A stretch of DNA of 13,850 nt, from contig NW_004191602.1 in NCBI RefSeq assembly GCF_000330505.1, positions 4,373-18,222 of the forward strand, read 5' to 3'. Positions 8,401-13,850 of this stretch are shown one piece after another (position 1 is the stretch's first letter; each line of letters opens with the position of its first letter). This stretch comes from Entamoeba invadens IP1. Its lineage: Eukaryota > Evosea > Mastigamoebida > Endamoebidae. The notes under the pieces were generated by a model. The model was given only the letters and a program-made list of their open reading frames with translations, did not search any database and was not told the origin of the DNA. The position numbers and the translations under genes were made by a program.

Positions 8401-10921
8401 ATGTTGTAGTTGTGTATCCCAAATTGCACGCCTTCAAGTCACTTGAAGTGACATATGGCGCAAAACATGTGGTGCAAATGTGTTGACTGTTGGCATAGTC
8501 TGCAATCTGACACTTTGGGATGACATTGTACGAGTAGTCGCATGTCGTTTCTGTGACTTTGACCATCCCAACTTCACATGCAACGCAACTGGTGCCAGTT
8601 GATATCATGTTGCCTGCACATGAGAGACACGTTTTTGCTATTTTTGAACACGCCAGGCAGTCGTTGTGAATATCACTACATGGTTGACAGTCGGCACTTT
8701 CATTCAAATAAAATCCATCTTCACATGATACACAAATACCATCTGATGTCTCGTCTGTGCACAAATCGCAATATCCAGATGGAGCACACGACACACAGCT
8801 GTTGTCAACTCTCTTGTTGCCGACTTCGCACGATGTGCATGCACCACTTTTTCTGTCACACTTTTTACATTCAGTCGAACATTGTTGGCACTGCAAAACA
8901 CCGCCTTCTGAATATGTGAGGTCGCCACACAATGTACACACTCCACTGTCAAAGCCATATCCAGCAGCACATATGAGACATTTACTATTTGTTGCATTGC
9001 AACTTGCACACGACAAGTCGCACAACTTGCAGGTGGTTTGTCCAACAACATCTTGGTATTCCATATCACCACAACTCTGACACACAGAACTCATGTAGTA
9101 AGTTCCCTTTGGACATATGGCACACTTCCCAGCTGCTAGACCATACCCAGTCACACAGTTGACACAATACCCATTCGTCGCATCACACCCATCACAATGA
9201 CTGTCACATTGCTGACAAGATGGTGAACCACCAGTTGAGTATGTCATTTCTCCACAACTTTTACACTCAGAATAGCCTTCACCAGCATAAGTACCCGCCT
9301 TGCATGTGTCACAATTGTTTGTTGTTTGATTTGCCATTGTTCCTGAATTGCACAGTGAACACACTCCATTCAAATAAACAGCACCACTCACACAGGCTAC
9401 ACACTTGCCACTTGTTCTTTCGCACAACCCTTCACACAAAACATTACACGTTTTGCAACTTGTTGATCCTGTTGTGTTGGCATAAGTCCCATCTGCACAT
9501 GTAGAACATTGCAAACTTTTTGGTGATGATGAATATGTCCCAAGTGGACAATACTCACAATTATTTGCAACACTGTATGTACCAGCACTGCAAACAGAAC
9601 ATGTATTTGTTGTAATTCCCATACCCGACTCACATGACGTACAATACCCATTTGTCTTATCACAACTCAAACACGTCGAACTGCAACTTTTGCACGTTGT
9701 GCTTCCCGCCAACGAGTATTGCATGTCGGCACACGTTACACAACTTCCACCACTTTGGTACGTGCCAGCCGAGCATGTGTCACACATTTTACCATTCATA
9801 AAATAACCGTCATAACAAGATAAACAATTTCCATTTGTTTGGTCACACGTTTTGCAACTTGTCAAACACTTTGTACACCCACTTGAACCACTGAGTGAAT
9901 AATACCCAGTTGCACACTTTGAACACAACGAAGTTCCACCACTCGAATAATACGATGCGGGACATATTGAACAGTTCTTATTTGACGAATCATACGAATA
10001 GCCAACATTACACGAAGTGCACTCCCCCGTTGTTATTGAACACACTCCACAACTTGTGGAAATACATTGTACACACGTCGAACTTCCAGATGTGGAATAA
10101 AATCCATCCGCACACGTTTTACACGACGAACTTCCTTGTTCATCTGCATAAGTTCCTGCTCTACAATCATTACAATAAGCACTTCCGCTGCTCGAATATG
10201 TTCCTCTACTACATGTCACACATTTTGTTGATGACGTTGGGAATTCAGAGCGTGTTCCTGCAGCACACGCCGTGCATGAAGCACTTTCGGAATATTGGGA
10301 ATAATACCCACCAGTACATGTAGTGCAAGTGGTTGCTCCTTTATTTGAATAAGACCCAGCATTACATAATTTACAAGACGATGCTCCATCATTACTTGAA
10401 TATGTTCCAGCATCACATAGTTTACAACTTGTCGATCCCGAAGAAGAATAAGATCCAGCATTACATTTCGTGCATGTAGAAGACCCAGACGACGAATATG
10501 TACCAGCTGAACAAACAGAACACGAAGAAGCTCCGCTACCAGAATAATACCCCGCACTACATTTTGTGCACGAAGAAGCACCAGTACCAGAATACGTTCC
10601 CGCTGAACAAGTCGAACATGAAGCAGACCCATAACTTGAAGCATATTTACCAGGATTACAATTCGTACATGACGACGACCCGGCGCTTGAAGCATAATAT
10701 CCAGGATTACATTTTGTACACGATGAAGCACCAGAGCCAGAATAATAGCCAGGTGAACAAAAACTGCATGATGTTGTTGTACCACCCGAGGAATAAGTTC
10801 CTGCTCTACAATAATAACAAGAAGTTCCAGAAAGGTAATGTCCACTACTACATGATGTCGCGGCATTGGTTTTTGTTGTTAATAAAATTAACAGCAAAGT
10901 GTTGGTCACAAAGTAAAGCAT
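5489..10921 (-). CDS. Cysteine-rich transmembrane receptor kinase (Entamoeba TMK family)
   Basis: Intact, intronless gene for 1810 residues, inferred to be a plasma-membrane sensor that phosphorylates proteins inside the cell. Residues 1-20 are a signal peptide. Residues 24-285 hold sixteen 14-18-residue units of the form C-x2-G-x-Y-S...C-x2-C. Residues 286-1361 continue with looser CxxC-rich modules, interrupted by a Thr/Gln-rich linker (around 7510-7570). A membrane helix spans about 1364-1391, followed by a basic stop-transfer (QKRKETKK). A beta-rich domain at about 1440-1530 resembles the Ig/MSP-like juxtamembrane part of other amoebic TMKs. The kinase domain (about 1540-1805) is complete: glycine loop GEGSFGIV at 1547-1554, Lys1567, helix-C Glu1585, HRDIKPDN with Asp1662 and Asn1667, DFG Asp1685, APE 1712-1714. 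The HRDIKPDN and GTPKFMAPE motifs favour a TKL-like Ser/Thr kinase. The start is supported by the signal peptide and an in-frame TGA ten codons upstream. Ligand and substrates cannot be told from sequence. Confidence 0.95.
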   Translation of the reverse strand: MLYFVTNTLLLILLTTKTNAATSCSSGHYLSGTSCYYCRAGTYSSGGTTTSCSFCSPGYYSGSGASSCTKCNPGYYASSAGSSSCTNCNPGKYASSYGSASCSTCSAGTYSGTGASSCTKCSAGYYSGSGASSCSVCSAGTYSSSGSSTCTKCNAGSYSSSGSTSCKLCDAGTYSSNDGASSCKLCNAGSYSNKGATTCTTCTGGYYSQYSESASCTACAAGTRSEFPTSSTKCVTCSRGTYSSSGSAYCNDCRAGTYADEQGSSSCKTCADGFYSTSGSSTCVQCISTSCGVCSITTGECTSCNVGYSYDSSNKNCSICPASYYSSGGTSLCSKCATGYYSLSGSSGCTKCLTSCKTCDQTNGNCLSCYDGYFMNGKMCDTCSAGTYQSGGSCVTCADMQYSLAGSTTCKSCSSTCLSCDKTNGYCTSCESGMGITTNTCSVCSAGTYSVANNCEYCPLGTYSSSPKSLQCSTCADGTYANTTGSTSCKTCNVLCEGLCERTSGKCVACVSGAVYLNGVCSLCNSGTMANQTTNNCDTCKAGTYAGEGYSECKSCGEMTYSTGGSPSCQQCDSHCDGCDATNGYCVNCVTGYGLAAGKCAICPKGTYYMSSVCQSCGDMEYQDVVGQTTCKLCDLSCASCNATNSKCLICAAGYGFDSGVCTLCGDLTYSEGGVLQCQQCSTECKKCDRKSGACTSCEVGNKRVDNSCVSCAPSGYCDLCTDETSDGICVSCEDGFYLNESADCQPCSDIHNDCLACSKIAKTCLSCAGNMISTGTSCVACEVGMVKVTETTCDYSYNVIPKCQIADYANSQHICTTCFAPYVTSSDLKACNLGYTTTTYYDTDDHQLRTNMDGCINQIDTMCYLCDNTTMLLNGVCNVKHEKCGKYSQHGCDNCVSDVITSNGNCVVNTNCKYEINREIGTECLYCVDDVLCGKAKQNCETSHNEYCYLAISGYHTTNDNTVERCESEVCVISNGVITDLKCQDDKLLIDGVCTTNAMCIVMSYGDCIKCDAKQHISHGMCSQNNPNCDNQNGDICIVCNNSINVDGVCTDTQSIHCSSFDKVCVTCESGYYKDVDGCKEKTGVLSYCDVVSSLNTKCVECESDYNFNGISCVPQTLPNETTKQTTKNVDTQTDSHCEVSTTKGCLRCLSGYYLADRMCVKCEYPCVYCSNQTFCTKCDDYSYANSNGVCTEINALVRVCDVLMSTYRGCVVCKNGYMRSSDGTTCIGCDESCKSCTNEGNCVVCNEAFYRTSSNVTKLCSPQSELTSCANKTTVGCMLCESGYYLSNNLCAKCQDTCTQCYGIDECTDCVKDNVLVSGVCSQYTVIENCVESANNKCSKCDDNYKLSDDMLSCIHTTNYGVVVGIPIVSVFIIVLIIIGIIVITIIVLQKRKETKKMENICVFKMSRSNIAMSVLDGNILTNKKSLTFDDTSEVIPVEKESRELLCVGNKGKGVLKVQITTRGGCDKYSIRTEPQLVTLKKGEACESEVFVTPHCSMKLHDEMMIVTMDILNSETTTLSIPIILNTENSTKLDYDELKEDKKLGEGSFGIVYKGTYRGNVVAIKKLKEVGDNKGSMEEFENEVSMLDKFRSEYIVHFYGAVSIPSKVCMVTEFAQYGSLNDLIKKTTQEMPRFAVRVKLMLDASKGISYLHENNILHRDIKPDNFLVFCIDNSMNVSAKLTDFGSSRNVNMLTTNMTFTKGIGTPKFMAPEVLEREKYKKPADVYSFAMTMYEAFTWDFAFKNTDVQFKYAWSIADFTSSGKRLQIPTSVPEELSILIQQSWEHNPKKRLEINNVTQKLQEFYKTVN
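10067..10852 (-). repeat. Sixteen tandem Cys-rich units in the kinase ectodomain
   Basis: Encodes residues 24-285 as sixteen consecutive units of 14 to 18 residues (42-54 bases) with the pattern C-x-x-G-x-Y-S-x(4-6)-S-x-C-x-x-C, similar to GCC2/GCC3 or furin/ephrin-receptor-like repeats. The units are rich in Ser, Gly and Tyr (for example GYYSGSGASSC occurs twice). Units encoding the same peptide use different synonymous codons, so the array is old and kept by selection on protein rather than by recent DNA duplication. It probably forms a disulphide-bonded rod or ligand-binding stalk outside the cell. The pattern loosens progressively after residue 285. Confidence 0.88.
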
Positions 10922-10936
10922 TACTTTTGTAAATTG

Positions 10937-10946
10937 AAATTTATAG
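10937..10946 (-). promoter_or_regulatory. Possible TATA-like core promoter element of the kinase gene
   Basis: On the minus strand CTATAAATTT ends 15 bases before the ATG. Entamoeba promoters carry a TATA-like box about 30 bases upstream of the transcription start and very short 5' leaders, so this is slightly closer than expected. The surrounding DNA is so A/T-rich that chance is a real alternative. No clear GAAC element was found immediately upstream. Confidence 0.25.
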
Positions 10947-11400
10947 TTTCATGTTTTTCATGTATAAAAAATAAAAAATTTCTGGTTTTTATATTTTCTT
11001 ATACAAATAGAATTATTTTTTATTATAATACCATTTTAAAATTAAAAATTGAATTTCACATTTCCCATTTTTTTAGAAACTTATTTTTCAGAGGCTTCCA
11101 AAATCACAATGCTTATAACCCACGTCACCATTTAATAACCAAAATGTTCATTTTCTCTTATGAATTCGTACGTTATAATACCACATTTTCGGCAATTATT
11201 ATTTTGGAAACGTTTGTTTATAACCGTTAGTTAAAAATTAAATAATTTGTTATTTATAATTTGAATATTAAATTTAATTTTTCAAATTTTTCAAATTTAT
11301 TTTATTAAAGTTTCAAATTTTTCTCATTATTTTTACTATATTTTATTATATTAAATAGTAATAAATAATTATAAATTTAACTAAAGATTATTACATTTAA
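10947..11400. other. A/T-rich spacer between kinase gene and midasin relic
   Basis: This stretch should contain the kinase promoter. The first 280 bases include a plus-strand open frame (10934-11230) of low complexity, rich in Phe, Ile, Tyr and Asn, with no family motif; I regard it as chance. From 11230 to 11400 the DNA is almost entirely A/T. No midasin-like sequence is readable before about 11401. Confidence 0.55.
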
Positions 11401-11415
11401 ATTTATTTGATCGAC

Positions 11416-12200
11416 TTTAATAAAACTTCATTGGTCTAATATTTTGCTCACGCGACGATTTATAGAATGGTTAGAGTGAATAACCATGAACAAACAGACG
11501 TTCAAGAATACCTTGGGAGTTATGTCCCTACGGAAGACGGGAAATTGGTGTTCCAAGAAGGGATATTGGTTGAAGCAGTGAGAAAGGGAAATTGGATTGT
11601 ACTTGATGAACTCAACTTGGCACCTTCAGAGGTGTTGGAAGCACTGAATAGACTTTTGGAATTCAACAAAGAATTGTATATCCCTGAGACGCAAGAGGTG
11701 GTCAAGCCCCATCCACAGTTCATGTTGTTTGCGACGCAAAACCCCCCAAATACGTATGGAGGAAGAAAACATTTGTCATGTTGTTTAGAAATCGAATTAC
11801 CAAATTACAATTTGACGAAATACCTGAAAATGAAATAAAATATATTATTGAAAAAAGAAGTCAGATTCCACCAAGTTATTCAAAGAAATTGGTCCAAGTG
11901 CTTAAGTAGCCTCAGAAGCAATGCTCAATGACACAGTTCTTTGGAGGAAAACATTCGTTTATTACACTCGGGTAGTTGTTTTAATGGGTTGACAGACATG
12001 AGAATAGTTATAAGAAGTTGGCGAGAGATGGGCACTTTATAGGAGCTGAAAAGATGAGAAACCCCAAAAAGAATGTCATTCAGAAGGTTATTGAAGATGA
12101 TCTGAAGGTGAAAATAGACTTTACCATTGTGTATGGATGTAAGGAGTTTGTTCAAGTATTGAAGTTGTGTCCGGAAATAGTTTGGACTTCTTCAATATAA
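11416..12200 (+). pseudogene. Midasin relic, module AAA3-like and following linker
   Basis: Homology starts inside the Walker A region: NKTSLV at 11419-11436, where the glycine before Lys-Thr reads Asn, followed by TAA at 11437-11439. Then YFAHAT leads into the open stretch with the RVNNHEQTD segment and an intact Walker B (WIVLDELNLAPS, near 11595-11630) and sensor-1 MLFATQNPP. A one-base shift near 11765 moves to the frame reading MLFRNRITKLQFDEIPENE. The C-terminal linker QFFGGKHSFITL...ARDGHFIGAEKMRN follows in that frame with stops at 11907, 11973, 11982 and 12198. This is the best preserved module. Confidence 0.87.
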
Positions 12201-13136
12201 CGACTCTTCTGCTTAATTATTGAATGCGTTAAAAATAAAGAGCTTACACTTCTTATTAAAGAGACGGGCACAAAAATAGAAAACATTGTGCCATATTTTA
12301 GCGAAAGTATTGTATAATTGACTGAGAATAATGAACTGCCACCAACACACGGAAACTGCTGATTTCATTAAAGGTATGCAACCGGCTCGAAATAAAGATC
12401 AAACGATTTTTAAGTTAGACAAATTGTTGGAAATGTTGTTAAAAACGACAGGAACATTACAAAAGTTGTTAATAATTAACCAAAAGAATTATAAGAGTTA
12501 CTAAAAGAATAAAGTGGAAGACATAGAGAGTTTATTAAAAAGGTATAAAATATTATTTAAACTAAACAAATACTATTGATTGAAGCAATGAAATTAATGG
12601 CGGAAAAGTCTGTTTTGGAAAGAATAAATACAGTGTTCGAATTTACAAGAATGATGATTATTGCAGAGAATATGTCATCAGAGATAAAGGAAATTGTTGC
12701 GAATAATACTTTCAAAATATTTGAACTTGGTGGAGATTTGGTAAAAGAGAGTTAAGTACTGCCATGAAAAATCGATTTACAGAGATCTAGAGTCAAGTTG
12801 TTTGAAGAAAAAGGAGACTTGTTACTGATAGTCCAACAGAAGATCAATGAACCAACAGATAGAAAGTTTGCGGCTGCTATAGTCAAGTTCTTGATGTGAA
12901 CGGAGGAGAAATTTGGGAAGAAAGTGTCAGTCAAAATTTTTTTAGCGTAAACTGATTTTATGAACTGTTAAAAAAGTATACCATCGCCTTTTGTTCGATT
13001 CATTCATACAACTCATTTGATGGTGATTGATGGTGTAAAAAATGAAGTCGGGAAAACAAATACAAAGTGTTTGATTGTATTAAATGAAGCATTGGTGACT
13101 ATTGAAGAGAAATTGAAAGACTCTAAAGTTTAAGAG
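12201..13136 (+). pseudogene. Midasin relic, module AAA4-like and following linker
   Basis: Starts RLFCLIIECVKNKELTLLIKETGT, where the expected GETGTGKT reads KETGTKIE, so Walker A is destroyed. After TAA at 12315-12317 and a frame change the MNCHQHTETADFIKGMQPARNK segment is read from 12331 to a stop at 12502-12504. LIEAMK (12576-12593) is joined directly to MAEKSVLERIN: the residues that normally lie between them, including Walker B, are absent. GGDLVKES versus RELSTAMKNRFTEI needs a frame shift near 12745. The linker continues to IPSPFVRFIHTTHLMVIDGV around 12976-13035 with several stops. Confidence 0.85.
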
Positions 13137-13850
13137 ATGTCCATGCAACCAACTTTGAGTGTTGGACCAAACAACAATAGTGTATCAAACTTCACTTTCA
13201 TATCAAATAGTTTAATTCAAAAACAAGATAATTACAGTGTGAATACACCAATTACTACTAACAACATATTTCATTTTTTGAGAGTGTTGGTACTCCATAA
13301 ATTGATATTAATGACAAAATCTCTTGGAGTTAAAAAGATTACATAAATAGATATACTGTCATCAATGTTAAACTTTCCATTGTTTAGAATCAATCTGTCT
13401 CGACACATAGACATTAGCTATTTACTTGTCGCATATCTTTCACTTGAAAAAAATAGTGGAAGATTTGGATGGTGGAAATTGTTACTGAGAACAATAAAAG
13501 TGGATCATGGGTGTAACTTAATGAACTCTACTTGGCGTCAAAAAATGTTTTAGAAAGTTTTGGTTCGTTGTTGAATCACCGAGCGGCCGTATATATACCA
13601 CAGATCAATATGGAAGTAATATGTCCACCGACATTTAGACTGTTTGCGAGTCAGAATCCACTTGGAAAAGGGAGGTAATAAATTGATTGCCACAATTGTA
13701 TATAAACAGATTTACATCGGTTAATGTCAATAAGATGACTAAAAGTTATTTGAAAATGATAGTCGAGTAAATGTATGCAATGATTCCAGTAAAACCAATA
13801 AAGAGTCTTATAGACTTTGTAGAGCAAATTGAAAATAAAGTGTGTTGTTA
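13137..13850 (+). pseudogene. Midasin relic, module AAA5-like, cut by the window edge
   Basis: Contains NYSVNTPITTNNIFHFLRVLVLHKLILM, then SLGVKKIT in place of the SPGVGKTS Walker A, a TAA at 13344-13346, FRINLSRHIDISYLLVAYLSLEKNSGRFGW, a frame change near 13500, a decayed Walker B (TAA at 13514-13516, then LNELYLAS with Asp changed to Asn), the HRAAVYIPQINMEVICPP strand, FRLFASQNPLGKG, two stops at 13676-13681 and, in a third frame, NRFTSVNVNKMTKSYLKMIVE. The module continues past the window. Confidence 0.87.

Larger units (their letters stand above)
11416..13850 (+). pseudogene. MDN1: Decayed midasin (Rea1) gene fragment, three AAA+ modules, runs off the window
   Basis: Midasin is the giant nuclear AAA+ ATPase that strips assembly factors from pre-60S ribosomes; it has six AAA modules in one chain. 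Translating the plus strand while allowing frame changes gives an ordered series of its hallmark segments: NKTSLV, VRVNNHEQTDVQEYLGSY, WIVLDELNLAPSEVLEALNR, MLFATQNPP, then GGKHSFITL, LIKETGT, MNCHQHTETADFI, VLERINTVFE, STAMKNRFTEI, IPSPFVRFIH, YSVNTPITTNNIFHFLRVL, FRINLSRHIDIS, AAVYIPQINMEVICPP, FRLFASQNP, NRFTSVNV. By family order these are AAA modules 3, 4 and 5 with their linkers. More than a dozen in-frame stops (for example 11437, 11907, 11973, 12198, 12315, 12897, 13131, 13344, 13768) and about seven frame changes show that it is dead. No start codon or earlier modules lie upstream, so this is a truncated copy; the longest open piece, 11467-11838, begins at an internal Met. It faces away from the kinase gene. 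Paralogue relic versus dead tail of a once complete gene cannot be decided. Confidence 0.9.

Noticed and set aside
7528..10866. Several open frames of 60-216 codons on both strands inside the kinase gene
   Set aside because: They are shadows of the 1810-codon frame; the repetitive Cys/Ser/Gly codons keep other frames open. None has a family motif and the kinase frame explains the whole interval.
10934..11230. 98-codon plus-strand frame between the kinase gene and the midasin relic
   Set aside because: Low-complexity Phe/Ile/Asn/Tyr-rich translation typical of A/T-rich spacer, no family motif, and it overlaps the expected kinase promoter.
11467..11838. 123-codon frame as an independent small AAA protein gene
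   Set aside because: It starts at an internal Met in the middle of a midasin module, lacks Walker A, and the homology continues upstream past a stop and downstream after a frame shift.
1..13850. CRISPR array, tRNA array or rRNA gene
   Set aside because: No spaced identical repeats, no tRNA cloverleaf or conserved tRNA boxes and no rRNA-like stretch noticed; the gene content is eukaryotic.

Overview
The window looks like nuclear DNA of an Entamoeba-type amoeba, most probably Entamoeba invadens or a close relative (inferred from gene families and composition, not from a database search). The intergenic DNA is extremely A/T-rich, there are no introns in the large gene, the one intact gene belongs to the cysteine-rich transmembrane kinase (TMK) family that is greatly expanded in Entamoeba, and the flanks contain several DNA-transposon relics.

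Layout. (1) Positions ~180-1206, minus strand: a broken DDE transposase of the Tc1/mariner superfamily, pogo/Tigger-like, with an N-terminal helix-turn-helix part and a catalytic part interrupted by two frameshifts and several stops. (2) 1207-4085: gene-free A/T-rich DNA with three short tandem repeats (16-bp unit x3, 20-bp unit x3.5, GTTTTT x10). (3) ~4110-4440, plus strand: a decayed mariner transposase C-terminal fragment. (4) 4440-4930: unassigned relic-like sequence. (5) 4933-5183: a compact 251-bp non-autonomous element (MITE) with 23-bp terminal inverted repeats and a TA target duplication. (6) 5489-10921, minus strand: one intact 1810-residue transmembrane receptor kinase: signal peptide, about 1340 residues of cysteine-rich ectodomain starting with a 16-unit repeat array, one membrane helix, a cytoplasmic beta-rich domain and a complete kinase domain. 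(7) 10940-11400: A/T-rich spacer. (8) 11416-13850, plus strand, running off the window: a heavily decayed copy of midasin (Rea1/MDN1), the giant AAA+ ATPase of 60S ribosome maturation, covering three consecutive AAA modules with more than a dozen stops and about seven frame changes.

Only the kinase gene appears functional. It is probably a plasma-membrane sensor that signals through its cytoplasmic kinase. The remainder is a graveyard of transposons and a dead fragment of a housekeeping gene; no operon-like or pathway relationship between the pieces is visible. The most worthwhile items for follow-up are the MITE with repeated subterminal motifs, the midasin relic with its abrupt 5' boundary, and the 16-unit repeat array of the kinase ectodomain.
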